A DNA stretch of 64,000 nt, taken from positions 2,418,001 through 2,482,000 of the forward strand of contig NZ_CP089211.1 of assembly GCF_021183825.1 (NCBI RefSeq), given 5' to 3'. The translations under genes and the position numbers were made by a program. Origin of the DNA: Sinomicrobium kalidii. Lineage in GTDB: Bacteria > Bacteroidota > Bacteroidia > Flavobacteriales > Flavobacteriaceae. Shown piece by piece: positions 34,754 to 45,114 of this stretch (the stretch's first letter is position 1; the number at the start of each line of letters is the position of its first letter). Below the pieces are notes generated by a model, which saw nothing but the letters and a program-made list of their open reading frames with translations, was not told the origin of the DNA and ran no database searches.

Positions 34754-37700
34754 ATGAGAATTTTTACTTGCTTTTTAAAAGCATCGGGTCTGCTTATGGT
34801 ATTGGCAGTCTCGGTGTTTCAGATGAGTGCACAGGAGCAGATGCGCACGGTAACCGGAACGGTTATTTCGGGAGATAATAAAGGGCCGCTTCCCGGGGTT
34901 ACCGTTAAAGTAAAAGGAGTGGCGCGGGGGACCACAACCGATTTTGACGGTAACTACGAGTTAAGGGTGAATGAAGACGAAGTCCTCGTCTTTTCATATG
35001 TCGGCTTTAAAACTGTTGAGATAGCTGTAAGCGGAAAAAATACCATTAATGTTACACTAAACCAGGATCTCCAGGAGCTCGATGAGACGGTAGTGGTTGG
35101 TTTCGGAACTCAAAAGAAGGCCAGCCTGGTCAGTTCTGTGACCACAATAAACCCCAAAGAACTCAAGGGCCCTACCAGTAACCTGACCACCATGATGGCA
35201 GGCAGGGTTTCGGGGATGATAGCCTATCAGCGCAGCGGGGAACCCGGGGCGGATAACTCGGAATTTTTTATCCGCGGACTGGGTACATTTGGTACCGGTA
35301 AGGTAAACCCGCTGATACTCATTGACGGCATAGAATCTTCGACCAGGGACATGGCCCGCTTGCAGCCGGATGATATCGACTCTTTTTCGGTATTAAAGGA
35401 TGCCGCCGCCGCGGCAATTTACGGGGCAAGAGGGGCTAACGGAGTGGTACTGATTACCACCAAATCGGGTGAAGAGGGCAAGGTGAAGTTCAGATTCAGG
35501 GCAGAGAACAGGGTTTCTACCAATACCCGGAACTTCAGGTTTGCGGATAATATTACCTATATGAACCTGGCCAATGAAGCCGCCCTGACCAGAGATCCGA
35601 ATGCCGTTCTGCCCTATACCCAGACCAAAATAGATCGTACTGAGGCAGGAGACAATCCCTTGCTGTATCCGAATAACAACTGGATAGATCAACTGATCAA
35701 GGATTATACCGTTAACCAGGGCTATAACCTGAGCGCCAGTGGTGGCGGAGAAAGGGCGCGGTATTATGTGGCAGGGACCTATAATGTAGACAACGGGGTG
35801 TTGAAAGTGGACGGGATAAACAACTTTAACAGCAATATCAAACTGCGCAATTATTCACTCCGTTCCAATGTTGATATCACCTTGACCAATACCACCGATG
35901 CCTCGGTAAGGCTTTACGGCCAGTTCGACGATTATAACGGCCCCGTAGGCGGGGGAGGTGCCACGTTTAACAGGGCCATCTGGTCCAATCCCGTAAGATT
36001 TCCGGCCGTATATCCTTCGGAATTGTTGCCCTATATAGAACATCCCTTGTTCGGAGGGGCGGTTGCCGGACAGGACGGCACGGGACTGCTGACCAACCCC
36101 TATGCCGAGATGGTAAAGGGATACCAGGTGTGGAAACGGTCTAATATCCAGGCCCAGCTCGAGTTGAAGCAGGACCTGGGCACGATCACCAAAGGGCTTA
36201 CGGCACGTGCCATGGGATATGTGAGAAGAATGTCTTATTACCAGGTGTCCAGGCAATACAATCCTTTTTACTATACGGCCTCCCTGAGCCCTTTGGATAA
36301 CAGCATTAACCTCAGGGTACTCAACGACGGCGGAGCGAATTCCATAGGCACCACCGGGAGCGAATACCTCGGGTATGACGAAGGCGACAAGGACATCGAT
36401 TCCAGGATATACCTGGAAACAGCCATCAATTACAACCGGGTATTCGGAGAAAAACACGCTGTGTCCGGAATGCTCATCAACATCCTTTCCAGCTATGAAA
36501 CCGGTAATTCGGGAAACGTCCAGTCCTCTTTGGCCCACAGGAATCACGGGATTTCCGGGCGTTTTACCTATGCCTATGACGACCGCTACCTCGCGGAGTT
36601 CAATTTCGGGTATAACGGCTCCGAGCGTTTTGCCAATGATCACCGGTATGGTTTCTTCCCTTCCTTCGGGGTGGGGTACCGTATATCCAATGAAAAATTT
36701 TTTGAACCGCTCAAAGAAGTGGTCAGTAACCTGAAATTCAGGGCTACCTACGGATGGGTAGGGAACGATGCCATCGGGGATGACGAAGACCGTTTTTTCT
36801 ACCTGTCGAATGTCGACCTGAATGACGGGGACTTTGGAGCCCGTTTCGGAGAAGACTTCGGGTATTACAGGCCCGGTATTTCCATTTCGAGGTATGCCAA
36901 CAACCAGATCAGCTGGGAAAAATCCGAGCAGATCAACATCGGTATGGACCTCAGCCTGTTTCGGAACTCCCTGGAAATTATTGTTGATGCGTTTCGCCAA
37001 AGAAGGAGCAATATCCTGCAGGAACGTTCCAATATCGGTTCTACCATGGGATTGATGGTCATTCCGGCAGCCAATTTCGGAAAAGCAGAGAGTAAAGGAG
37101 TTGATGTTTCTTTAACGTATAATAAGCAATTATCGCAAAACTTATGGACCAGCCTGCGCGGTAATTTTACCTATGCTACCAGCAAAATATTAAAATTCGA
37201 TGAAAATATATACCCGGAAAACATGACGTACCGCTACAAAAAAGGACAATCGATTGCCAGACAGTTCGGGTATATAGCCGAAAGGCTGTTTGTTGACGAT
37301 AATGAGGTAGCCAATTCTCCCACTCAATTCGGTACATATATGGGGGGAGACATCAAATACAGGGACATGAACGGCGATGGGGTGATCACTTCCAACGATA
37401 TGGTGCCCATCGGTTATCCCACCACCCCCGAGATCGTTTACGGGTTTGGCGGTACCGCCGGTTTTAAGAACTTCGATATCAGTGCCTTTTTCCAGGGTTC
37501 GGCCCGTACTTCTTTCTTTATCAACCCGAGAAATATATCTCCTTTTGTACTGAATTATGATGATGATATCAATACCTACGCACAAAACGGGCTGCTGAAT
37601 GTCGTTGCAGACAGTCACTGGTCTGAAGAGAACCGGGATATATACGCATTCTGGCCCAGGCTGAGCGATACTTTTATTGAAAACAATAATCAGAGATCCA

Positions 37701-37933
37701 CCTGGTGGATGCGAAACGGTGCTTTTCTGCGGCTTAAAAGTGTGGAGATAGGCTATAACACTCCTGCCAGATTTCTGGATAAATACGGAATAAAGGGATT
37801 GCGGATTTACCTCAGCGGAACCAATCTCGCCGTATGGAGCAAGTTTAAGATGTGGGATCCCGAAATGGGAGGCGACGGCCTGGGCTACCCTGTACAATCG
37901 GTATATAACATCGGGGTATTGCTCGACCTGTAA
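34754..37933 (+). CDS. SusC/RagA-type TonB-dependent transporter (first PUL)
   Basis: The 1059-aa outer-membrane protein has a signal peptide at 1-26 (ends VFQMSAQ) and an N-terminal carboxypeptidase-regulatory-like domain (about 33-102, with PLPGVTVKVKGVARGTTTDFDG). A TonB box region, ETVVVGFGTQKKAS, follows, then a plug with FFIRGLGTFG, LILIDGIE and AIYGARGANGVVLITTKSG, and a long barrel. It imports oligosaccharides through a SusCD lid-and-barrel complex with the next gene product. It follows the hybrid regulator and is the first gene of the structural operon. Confidence 0.95.
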   Translation: MRIFTCFLKASGLLMVLAVSVFQMSAQEQMRTVTGTVISGDNKGPLPGVTVKVKGVARGTTTDFDGNYELRVNEDEVLVFSYVGFKTVEIAVSGKNTINVTLNQDLQELDETVVVGFGTQKKASLVSSVTTINPKELKGPTSNLTTMMAGRVSGMIAYQRSGEPGADNSEFFIRGLGTFGTGKVNPLILIDGIESSTRDMARLQPDDIDSFSVLKDAAAAAIYGARGANGVVLITTKSGEEGKVKFRFRAENRVSTNTRNFRFADNITYMNLANEAALTRDPNAVLPYTQTKIDRTEAGDNPLLYPNNNWIDQLIKDYTVNQGYNLSASGGGERARYYVAGTYNVDNGVLKVDGINNFNSNIKLRNYSLRSNVDITLTNTTDASVRLYGQFDDYNGPVGGGGATFNRAIWSNPVRFPAVYPSELLPYIEHPLFGGAVAGQDGTGLLTNPYAEMVKGYQVWKRSNIQAQLELKQDLGTITKGLTARAMGYVRRMSYYQVSRQYNPFYYTASLSPLDNSINLRVLNDGGANSIGTTGSEYLGYDEGDKDIDSRIYLETAINYNRVFGEKHAVSGMLINILSSYETGNSGNVQSSLAHRNHGISGRFTYAYDDRYLAEFNFGYNGSERFANDHRYGFFPSFGVGYRISNEKFFEPLKEVVSNLKFRATYGWVGNDAIGDDEDRFFYLSNVDLNDGDFGARFGEDFGYYRPGISISRYANNQISWEKSEQINIGMDLSLFRNSLEIIVDAFRQRRSNILQERSNIGSTMGLMVIPAANFGKAESKGVDVSLTYNKQLSQNLWTSLRGNFTYATSKILKFDENIYPENMTYRYKKGQSIARQFGYIAERLFVDDNEVANSPTQFGTYMGGDIKYRDMNGDGVITSNDMVPIGYPTTPEIVYGFGGTAGFKNFDISAFFQGSARTSFFINPRNISPFVLNYDDDINTYAQNGLLNVVADSHWSEENRDIYAFWPRLSDTFIENNNQRSTWWMRNGAFLRLKSVEIGYNTPARFLDKYGIKGLRIYLSGTNLAVWSKFKMWDPEMGGDGLGYPVQSVYNIGVLLDL

Positions 37934-37959
37934 CCTATAGAACAACAAACAAAAAGAAC

Positions 37960-39912
37960 ATGATGAAGACCAATATATACAACCAACTCTACAGGGGATT
38001 TATATCGATACCGTTTGTGTTAATGGGTATGCTGCAATCCTGTAATGACGATTTCCTGGACGTGGTGCCGGACAATGTATCTACCGTAGAGCACGCATTT
38101 AAGCTCAGGAACGAAGCCGAAAAATATTTGTTTACCTGCTATTCCTACCTTCCCAAAGACGGGGATGTACGTTATAATATAGGAATGCTGGCCGGGGATG
38201 AAATGTGGATACCGTACCAGAAACGGATCACCAGTTATGCCTTTGAAATTGCCCGGGGGAACCAGCGAAGATCCGAACCCTATATGAATGCCTGGTACGG
38301 TAATTACCAGGGAGGAGGTCCGGATGACGATTTCGGTCTGTACAAAGGCATACGGCATTGCAATATTTTTCTGGAGAACGTTCGCGACACCGACAATGTT
38401 CCCGACCTTGGGGATGCAGAGCGGGAACGATGGATAGGAGAAGCGGAGTTCCTGAAAGCCTATTATCATTTTTACCTGCTCCGGATGTATGGCCCCATTC
38501 CCATCGTCGATGAAAATTTACCCATAGATGCGGAAGAGGAAGAGGTGAATGTAAAAAGACAACCGGTAGATGAATGTGTGGATTATATCACAGCATTACT
38601 GGACAGTGCTGCCCAAAAGCTGCCGGAGATCATTGCAGACCGCAACACGGAACTGGGACGGATAACCAGGCCTATTGCTTTGGGAATAAAGGCAAAATTG
38701 CTGCTGATGGCTGCCAGTCCCCTGTTTAACGGAAACCTGGATTTTTCCGGTTTTACGAATGCAGACGGGACTCCTTTGTTCAATTCAAGTGCGGACGAAA
38801 CAAAATGGCGGAAAGCCGCAGATGCTGCGCTGGAAGCTATCCAATCGGCAGAAGGGACCGGGCATAGCCTTTACGTATTTCCCCAATCGTCTTTTTCGCT
38901 TACCGATACCACCATGACCCAGCTCAGTATACGGCAGTCCGTGTGTGAGCGCTGGAATCCCGAGCATGTCTGGGCCAACCCTAACAGCCAGACCGATGAC
39001 CTGCAACTTTTTAGTATGGCCCCCCTGCACGTGGAGCACAATCACAATGTTGCCAACAAGATTTTGTCCCCGCCCTTAAAGATCGCCAGGCTGTTCTATA
39101 CCCATAACGGGGTGCCTATAAACGAAGATAAGACCCTGGATTTTACAGATGAAAAAAGCATTAGAACAGCAACGCACGACGAACGGTTTTATATCGAAGA
39201 AGGCTTTGAAACGGCCAGGATCAACTTTGATCGGGAGCCCCGGTTCTACGCTTCTCTATGTTTTGATGGCGGGATCTGGTATAAATACGACAGCCCTTCC
39301 AACTCGGATGAAAATACCTGGGTGCTCAGGGGAAAATACACGGATTATGCAGGAAGTGGTCACTACCAGAGCTATAACGAAACAGGATATTACATCAAGA
39401 AACTGGTAGACTGGACGCAGTCGATGAACGCTTCCGGGGCTTCCTATAAGGAATATCCCTGGCCGCAATTGCGCCTGGCCGACCTGTACCTGATGTATGC
39501 CGAAGCCCTGAACGAAGCCGAAGGGCCTTCCCCAACCGTTTATGAATACCTGGACAGGATCAGGGAAAGAGCAGGCCTTAAAGGCGTGGTGGAGTCCTGG
39601 GAAAATTATTCCGTAAATCCGTCAAAGTACACGACCAAAGAAGGACTCAGGGAGATCATACACCAGGAACGCCTTATTGAACTGGCCTTTGAAGGGCACC
39701 GGTTCTGGGATCTGAAGCGATGGAAAAAAGCGGTAGAAGTATTGAACGCCCCCATTACGGGATGGAATATACGGGGAGAGGATACCAATTCCTATTATCA
39801 GGTCCGGACCATCTACCAGCAGCAATTTATCGCTCCCCGCGACTATTTCTGGCCCATAGGAGAAAATACCATTATTCAGAACCCTAACCTGGTGCAAAAC
39901 CCGGGATGGTAA
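37960..39912 (+). CDS. SusD/RagB-type glycan-binding lipoprotein (first PUL)
   Basis: The 650-aa surface lipoprotein has a lipobox at MLQSC (about residues 24-28) followed by NDDFLDVVPDN, the usual SusD start. The TPR-rich body has LKAYYHFYLLRMYGPIPIV, LYLMYAEALNEAEG and RLIELAFEGHRFWDLKRW near the end, and a C-terminal WPIGENTIIQNPNLVQNPGW type ending, all family marks. It captures glycan and hands it to the SusC partner encoded 26 nt upstream. Confidence 0.95.
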   Translation: MMKTNIYNQLYRGFISIPFVLMGMLQSCNDDFLDVVPDNVSTVEHAFKLRNEAEKYLFTCYSYLPKDGDVRYNIGMLAGDEMWIPYQKRITSYAFEIARGNQRRSEPYMNAWYGNYQGGGPDDDFGLYKGIRHCNIFLENVRDTDNVPDLGDAERERWIGEAEFLKAYYHFYLLRMYGPIPIVDENLPIDAEEEEVNVKRQPVDECVDYITALLDSAAQKLPEIIADRNTELGRITRPIALGIKAKLLLMAASPLFNGNLDFSGFTNADGTPLFNSSADETKWRKAADAALEAIQSAEGTGHSLYVFPQSSFSLTDTTMTQLSIRQSVCERWNPEHVWANPNSQTDDLQLFSMAPLHVEHNHNVANKILSPPLKIARLFYTHNGVPINEDKTLDFTDEKSIRTATHDERFYIEEGFETARINFDREPRFYASLCFDGGIWYKYDSPSNSDENTWVLRGKYTDYAGSGHYQSYNETGYYIKKLVDWTQSMNASGASYKEYPWPQLRLADLYLMYAEALNEAEGPSPTVYEYLDRIRERAGLKGVVESWENYSVNPSKYTTKEGLREIIHQERLIELAFEGHRFWDLKRWKKAVEVLNAPITGWNIRGEDTNSYYQVRTIYQQQFIAPRDYFWPIGENTIIQNPNLVQNPGW

Positions 39913-39941
39913 AGATGTCCAATTGTAAACAGATGTAAGCG

Positions 39942-41162
39942 ATGAAAAATTCAATAAAAAACAAGTTGACCGCAGGCGTATTCACGATGGCTCTTTTTAT
40001 CATTAGCGGGAGCATTATTGTAGCCTGCAGCGATTCCGATACCCAGGAACCCCTGGAGAACAACCCGGAAGCGCCGGGCGTTGTACATAATGTAAGTGTG
40101 GAAAACCAGCCCGGAAAAGCCAGGATCACTTATGCGCTTCCCGAAGAACAGGACCTGCTCTACGTCAAGGCCGAATATACCCTGGCTACCGGGAAAAGTA
40201 TGGAGGTCAAAGCTTCCTATTACGAAAACTCCGTCCTGGTGGAGGGCTTTGCCGATACGTTGGAACACGAGGTAAAACTGTATGCCGTGAACCGGAGTGA
40301 AGTGGCCTCCGAACCGGTTGCTGTTACGGTCAAACCACAGGAAGCCCCCTTGTGGGACGTGTACAAAAGTCTTCATGTAGGGGCAGCTTTCGGAGGGGTA
40401 TATGTCAATGCGGAAAATCCCTACCGGAGCGATGTGGCCATACTCATTATGCAGAAAAACGAACATGACGAATGGGAGATCAACCCTAACAGCATTTACT
40501 CTTCTACTGATAGTATTTCCCATACCTTACGCGGATTGGATACCTTAAAACAGGACTTTGCATTTACAGTAAGGGACCGGTGGCTCAATTATTCGGATAC
40601 GCTCTACACCAGTATATCTCCGCTCTATGAAGCCGCCATTCCCCAATCCGGTTATAACGGTATGAATCTGCCCGGCGATGCTCCGAGGCATCCTTCTACG
40701 TCAATGTCAGGGATGTGGGATGGTAATATTATAGACTGGCCCAGTATCTACATGACCCAGGCCGCTCATCCCGGCGAGCACGTCATTACCTTTGATATCG
40801 GGCAACTGGCCAAACTGAGCCGTATTGTTATCTGGGACTATCCCGAATACTACAACGGGCGTACCTATTATTACCTGCATTGTATGTACCGGTTCGAAAT
40901 ATGGGGATCGGACGATCCGCCCGCCGACGGCAGCTTTGACAACTGGCACCTGCTGGGCACTTACCAGGAAACAAAACCTTCGGGGCTGCCCTACGGAGAG
41001 CAGAACGATGAAGATTACCGGGCGGCCAATGCGGGGTTCAGCTGGGAATTCGATATTAATGTCCCGAAAGTAAGGTATCTGAGGATCAGATGTCTGGAGA
41101 ACTGGGGAGGAAGCACCAACCTCGCTATCGGGGAATTACAGGTATTTGGCGACCCGAGGTAA
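39942..41162 (+). CDS. DUF4959/DUF5000-type surface lipoprotein of the first PUL
   Basis: The 406-aa lipoprotein has a lipobox at IIVAC (about residues 24-28). An FN3-like N-terminal region starts APGVVHNVSVENQPGKARIT, typical of DUF4959. It is followed by a middle domain with DRWLNYSDTLYTSISPLYE and a C-terminal discoidin-like domain with HVITFDIGQLAKLSRIVIWD and VRYLRIRCLENWGGSTNLAI that ends in a GELQVFG strand. This DUF4959-DUF5126-DUF5000 order is standard for proteins encoded right after susD and is thought to act as a surface glycan-binding protein. Confidence 0.85.
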   Translation: MKNSIKNKLTAGVFTMALFIISGSIIVACSDSDTQEPLENNPEAPGVVHNVSVENQPGKARITYALPEEQDLLYVKAEYTLATGKSMEVKASYYENSVLVEGFADTLEHEVKLYAVNRSEVASEPVAVTVKPQEAPLWDVYKSLHVGAAFGGVYVNAENPYRSDVAILIMQKNEHDEWEINPNSIYSSTDSISHTLRGLDTLKQDFAFTVRDRWLNYSDTLYTSISPLYEAAIPQSGYNGMNLPGDAPRHPSTSMSGMWDGNIIDWPSIYMTQAAHPGEHVITFDIGQLAKLSRIVIWDYPEYYNGRTYYYLHCMYRFEIWGSDDPPADGSFDNWHLLGTYQETKPSGLPYGEQNDEDYRAANAGFSWEFDINVPKVRYLRIRCLENWGGSTNLAIGELQVFGDPR

Positions 41163-41370
41163 AAAGAGACTTGGTAAATGACAAAAATTCAAACATACTA
41201 TCAGGAGAAGCCAGAGCCTAAGAACCGGTTGCCAGTTTGTAAAAAACTATAAAAACCGGCAACCGGTAACAGGCAACCGGAACCCGGCAACTGTCCTACA
41301 GTCTCACATCATACCCGATAAATTTTTGTCATGTCCTAAAAAAAGAGATATAAATTATAAAGACAAGATC
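41163..41370. repeat. Intergenic ACCGG/GGCAAC repeat cluster
   Basis: The segment 41224-41297 holds several copies of AACCGG and GGCAACCGG, including an inverted pair (AACCGGTTGCC near 41224 against GGCAACCGGT near 41259). It could form hairpins that adjust expression of genes behind susD. Confidence 0.6.
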
Positions 41371-42630
41371 ATGAACAGCAATACTATAAAAACAGTTTTA
41401 TACGGAATTGTCCTGTGCCTTTTTACCGTTTTGTCCTGTTCGGAAATGGACGATTATAAAGAATACACCAAAGAAGGGGAAATATCCTATACCGGTAAGA
41501 TAGACGCTTTGAAGATCTATTCCGGGCGGAACAGGGTTTTAATTGAAGGACTTTTCAGGGCAGACCCCAAGATCACCGAATGTCGCATTTACTGGAATGA
41601 TAAAAGGGATTCTGTAGTGATCCCGGTAACAAAAACGGCAAGTGTAGACACTTTACTGACTTTGATTGATGATCTGGACGAGAACATCTACAATTTTGAA
41701 GTGAGGACCTATGATGATCTGGGGAACAGTTCGGTCCCGGTTTACGCAACGGGGGCATCTTACGGACAACGGTACCAGGCCTCCCTGATAAACAGGCCGG
41801 TCAATAAAAGCGATCTTTATGCGGGAGACCTTACGGCTACGATAGAATACGCGAGCATGGACCTTACCAGCGGTGTATTTGCCACGGAAATAATATATAC
41901 CGATGGCGATGATGAAGAACACACGCTTCGGGTTCCCGTAGATAGTTCAAAAGCGGAAATAGACAGTTATAAAATAGGGACGGATTTTCGATACCGGACG
42001 CTCTTTCTGCCCGATTCCACCAGTATCGATACCTTTTCCACCGATTATATCACTATTGATCCGGATATTGTTTACCTGAAAAATTACAGTGCCCCGTTCG
42101 AAGTAGAATCTTCGTCAGGGAGATGGGGAACACTTGCGGACTGGATCACCAATGATGCTGCTAAAACCCACAGTGATCACGGCGGGACCGATACCCATAC
42201 GGGAACAAGGTTATTCAACCTGGAATCCGGCTGGGGGACTCCCGAAATAGTGAACGGAAAGATATACCAGACCGTTACTTTGTCTCCGGGAACATATACG
42301 TTCAAGGCTAACCTGAGACAAACGAACGGGGAAAACGACACCTGGAATGTCGGCCAGGGAGACCGGGCCTACCTCGTTGTAGGTGAAGGAAATGAGCTTC
42401 CGGACGTAGATGTCATAGAAACTTCGTCTGCCACACTGGGGTTTGTAAGAGTGCTAAGGGACAATGACCCTGATGACTTTAAAGTAGAATTTACCATTAC
42501 CGAAGAAAAACAGGTTTCCGTGGGATATGCTACCACACAACCGGGTGGCAATGTAAGTGAACAATATCCGGGAACCGCGAACGGAAGACACTGCAATATC
42601 TTATCATTTGAATTTTTTAAAACCGATTAG
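41371..42630 (+). CDS. DUF4998/DUF5013-type surface lipoprotein of the first PUL
   Basis: The ATG at 41371 is preferred over the in-frame one at 41326 because it places the lipobox VLSC about 24 residues in (TVLSCSEMDDYKEYTKEGE). The product has 419 aa. Residues ~30-240 follow DUF4998 (YTGKIDALKIYSGRNRVLI, ITECRIYWNDKRDSVVIPV). The C-terminal part is a DUF5013-like carbohydrate-binding region (GTRLFNLESGWGTPEIVNGK, IYQTVTLSPGTYTFKANLR). Such pairs follow susD in many PULs and probably bind the glycan at the surface. Confidence 0.82.
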   Translation: MNSNTIKTVLYGIVLCLFTVLSCSEMDDYKEYTKEGEISYTGKIDALKIYSGRNRVLIEGLFRADPKITECRIYWNDKRDSVVIPVTKTASVDTLLTLIDDLDENIYNFEVRTYDDLGNSSVPVYATGASYGQRYQASLINRPVNKSDLYAGDLTATIEYASMDLTSGVFATEIIYTDGDDEEHTLRVPVDSSKAEIDSYKIGTDFRYRTLFLPDSTSIDTFSTDYITIDPDIVYLKNYSAPFEVESSSGRWGTLADWITNDAAKTHSDHGGTDTHTGTRLFNLESGWGTPEIVNGKIYQTVTLSPGTYTFKANLRQTNGENDTWNVGQGDRAYLVVGEGNELPDVDVIETSSATLGFVRVLRDNDPDDFKVEFTITEEKQVSVGYATTQPGGNVSEQYPGTANGRHCNILSFEFFKTD

Positions 42631-42632
42631 TT

Positions 42633-43778
42633 ATGGATTATCTGAAAAAGTCGGGCTGTTTGTTCATGCTCTGTGCCCTGCTGGCGTGTACGGACGATGG
42701 CAGACAGGAAGAACCTGACCTTGGGGAACCCCCCGAAAGCGAAGCCGGTATCCCGGGCTTGAAAACCCTGGATGTGAGCAACGTAACACTGAACACGGCA
42801 ACAGTCACGGGAAGTGTTACAAACAACGGAGGTGCATCAGTGACCAAAAGAGGAATATGCTGGAGTAAAACAGGTATACCCACCGTAGAAGGCGCATCGG
42901 CAGATGCCGTATCTATACAAGCTTCAGGTGAGTTTTCCGCAAACCTGAACGGCCTGGAAGAAAACACGGAATATTATGTCCGGGCCTTTGCGGCCAATGG
43001 TGCCGGTACCGGTTACGGAGAAGTGTTAAACTTTGTTACAGGCAGGACTTCCGAACCTGTGCAACCCTTGGTTTTCCTGGATTCCACCACTTTTGACAAC
43101 ACCCGGAAGTTCGAAGAGCACTGGGAAATGTTTTATCCGTGGGGAACCGATCATAACGGTTCGGCCCGGATGTATGAAGACCAGGTAACGCTGGACGGAA
43201 ACGGCGGATTGCTGATAGAAGCCAACCGCATTTATGAAGACGAAGGAGACAGTTCTGCCGATCCCTGGTTAAAAATAAAATACCATTCCGGGGCCATTCA
43301 TTTTAAGGAACACATTGTGGTGAGTGATTCGCTGCCCTCCTGGGAGATCAGCGGGGATTTCCAGGTGCCTACCACAAGGGGGTCCTGGCCGGCCTTCTGG
43401 ATCACCGGGGCCTGGAGCTGGCCGCCGGAGATCGACATTATGGAGTTTAAAGGGAACAATACCAACTGGCAAAACACGGTGACAGGCCCCGATTGGCAGA
43501 ACACGTCCTGGCAAACGACCAAAACCACGGTGTCTAATGCCGGAAACTGGCACAATTATAAAGTGATCATCAATAAAACCTCGCAAACCGATGTGGAGAT
43601 CAAGCTCTACATCGACGGAGATCAGACGGGCACACATACGGCCGATTTTGTAGGAAAACCGTTCTGGCTGATCATCAATATGCAAATGGAAGGTTCCAGC
43701 GGTGCCCCCGGCCCCGAATATGCCGAATACAGGGCCCGGAATATCTATGTGGCGGCTACTCCCGCCGAAACACCTTAA
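42633..43778 (+). CDS. GH16-like secreted glycoside hydrolase with FN3-like module
   Basis: The 381-aa lipoprotein has a lipobox at LLAC (about residues 14-17). Residues ~45-135 are an FN3-like module with KRGICWSKTGIPTVEG and EYYVRAFAANGAGTGYGE. The rest is a jelly-roll GH16 domain with the catalytic ExDxxE site at Glu266, Asp268 and Glu271 (PEIDIMEFKGN), plus SWPAFWITGAWSW before it. GH16 enzymes cut beta-1,3/1,4-glucans or galactans inside the chain; the specificity here is unclear. It starts 2 nt after the previous stop. Confidence 0.87.
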   Translation: MDYLKKSGCLFMLCALLACTDDGRQEEPDLGEPPESEAGIPGLKTLDVSNVTLNTATVTGSVTNNGGASVTKRGICWSKTGIPTVEGASADAVSIQASGEFSANLNGLEENTEYYVRAFAANGAGTGYGEVLNFVTGRTSEPVQPLVFLDSTTFDNTRKFEEHWEMFYPWGTDHNGSARMYEDQVTLDGNGGLLIEANRIYEDEGDSSADPWLKIKYHSGAIHFKEHIVVSDSLPSWEISGDFQVPTTRGSWPAFWITGAWSWPPEIDIMEFKGNNTNWQNTVTGPDWQNTSWQTTKTTVSNAGNWHNYKVIINKTSQTDVEIKLYIDGDQTGTHTADFVGKPFWLIINMQMEGSSGAPGPEYAEYRARNIYVAATPAETP

Positions 43779-43800
43779 AAAACCCTAAATTATAATACCT

Positions 43801-45021
43801 ATGAAAACAATACATCTGCTTTACACAATACTTTTTGCATTAGCTATGGCATGCAGCGGAGATGACCAGACCCAGGCTCCGGAAGAACTTATGGATAAAA
43901 CAGGAAAGGAAGGTTCAGGAGAAGTCCCGGAACTTCAGGCTGTGGAAATCGATAATATTACCACCACCACGGCGATTGCCAGGGGAAATATTGTTAAGAA
44001 CGGAAGCTCCCCGGTAACCGAAAGGGGAGTGTGCTGGAGTGTAGAAAGCTCTCCCGTTAAGGAAGATCACAATGCCGAAGCCTCATCGGTGAAAGCCGGG
44101 GGAGAATTTATGGTAAATCTCGGAGACCTAGAGGATAATACAACCTATTACGTGCGTGCCTATGCCGTCAACGAGGCCGGCACGGCCTATGGAGAGGAAC
44201 AACTGTTCAAAACCCGGACGGCGGGACTTCCGGTCGTCCTGACCGATGACCGCTACGCAGCCGGAACGGAAACCGCTTTTATAAGGGCGGAGATAACCGC
44301 TGACAACGGTTTTCCGATAACAGAGAGAGGAGTGTGCTGGAGCGATACTCCCGGGGCTACGGTTGAGGACAACAAGGTCCCCGAAGGGGATGGCCCGGGA
44401 AGTTTCAGGAGCAGGATAGATGACCTGGCCCCGGATATGACCTACTACGTAAGGGCTTATGCCACCAATTCAAAAGGGACCGCTTATGGAGATGAAATAG
44501 AAGTGCAGACCATAGTCAAAGGAAATGTGACCTACACGCTTCATAAAGAACCCGATCCTTCACCGGAATTACAGGAGCATTATCAGCGAATAGAAGCCGC
44601 CATGGAGAGTGCAGCCGACTATTACAATAATTTTACCTCGATCGAAAAAACACTCAATGTGTATTACAATCCCGGGGTTCCGACTGCCGATGGAAATATT
44701 AACGGGACCATCAGGATCGGCTCCAATCCCAGTTACCAAAGAACAGGAACAGCCATGCATGAAATTATGCACACGGTGGGCGTAGGACAGCACTGGATGT
44801 GGAACGAATTGATCTCCGACGGTGTCTACCAGGGGGAAAATGCCAATGAGATTTTACAATTTATGGAAGGCGATGCAGAAGCCGTTATAAAAGGGGATGG
44901 CCTGCACTTCTGGCCTTACGGGATCAACGGTGCTCATGAAGATACGGGAGATGAAATGCTTTATATTACCCATGCCCTGATCATGCAGGGTATGAAGAAG
45001 GACGGATTGCCGAGTAATTAA
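43801..45021 (+). CDS. Lipoprotein with two FN3-like modules and a HEXXH metallopeptidase-like domain
   Basis: The 406-aa lipoprotein has a lipobox at AMAC (about residues 15-18). Two modules (about 48-140 and 143-235) carry ERGVCWS and TYYVRAY motifs, like the module in the neighbouring GH16 protein. The C-terminal part has TLNVYYNPGVPTADGNINGT, then AMHEIMHTVGVGQHWMW with His320-Glu321-x-x-His324, a zinc-binding signature, followed by GDGLHFWPYGINGAHEDTGD. A third zinc ligand could be a later His. This could be a peptidase, or an inactive relative used for adhesion. It is the last gene of the first PUL. Confidence 0.7.
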   Translation: MKTIHLLYTILFALAMACSGDDQTQAPEELMDKTGKEGSGEVPELQAVEIDNITTTTAIARGNIVKNGSSPVTERGVCWSVESSPVKEDHNAEASSVKAGGEFMVNLGDLEDNTTYYVRAYAVNEAGTAYGEEQLFKTRTAGLPVVLTDDRYAAGTETAFIRAEITADNGFPITERGVCWSDTPGATVEDNKVPEGDGPGSFRSRIDDLAPDMTYYVRAYATNSKGTAYGDEIEVQTIVKGNVTYTLHKEPDPSPELQEHYQRIEAAMESAADYYNNFTSIEKTLNVYYNPGVPTADGNINGTIRIGSNPSYQRTGTAMHEIMHTVGVGQHWMWNELISDGVYQGENANEILQFMEGDAEAVIKGDGLHFWPYGINGAHEDTGDEMLYITHALIMQGMKKDGLPSN

Positions 45022-45114
45022 GTTTTGTTAGCCTGTAATGATCATTATCTGATCGTTACGGGTAAGTAATTTTATAATACCCGGTTTAAGACGCGCTTAT
45101 TCCGAACATTCACA

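Noticed and set aside
35855..37000. 381-codon minus-strand open frame inside the first susC
   Set aside because: It is a mirror of a strongly coding + strand gene with Gly/Val/Ile-rich nonsense composition and no domain. SusC in the other frame is unequivocal.
41224..41297. CRISPR-like repeat
   Set aside because: The ACCGG/GGCAAC units are short, unevenly spaced and lack uniform spacers.
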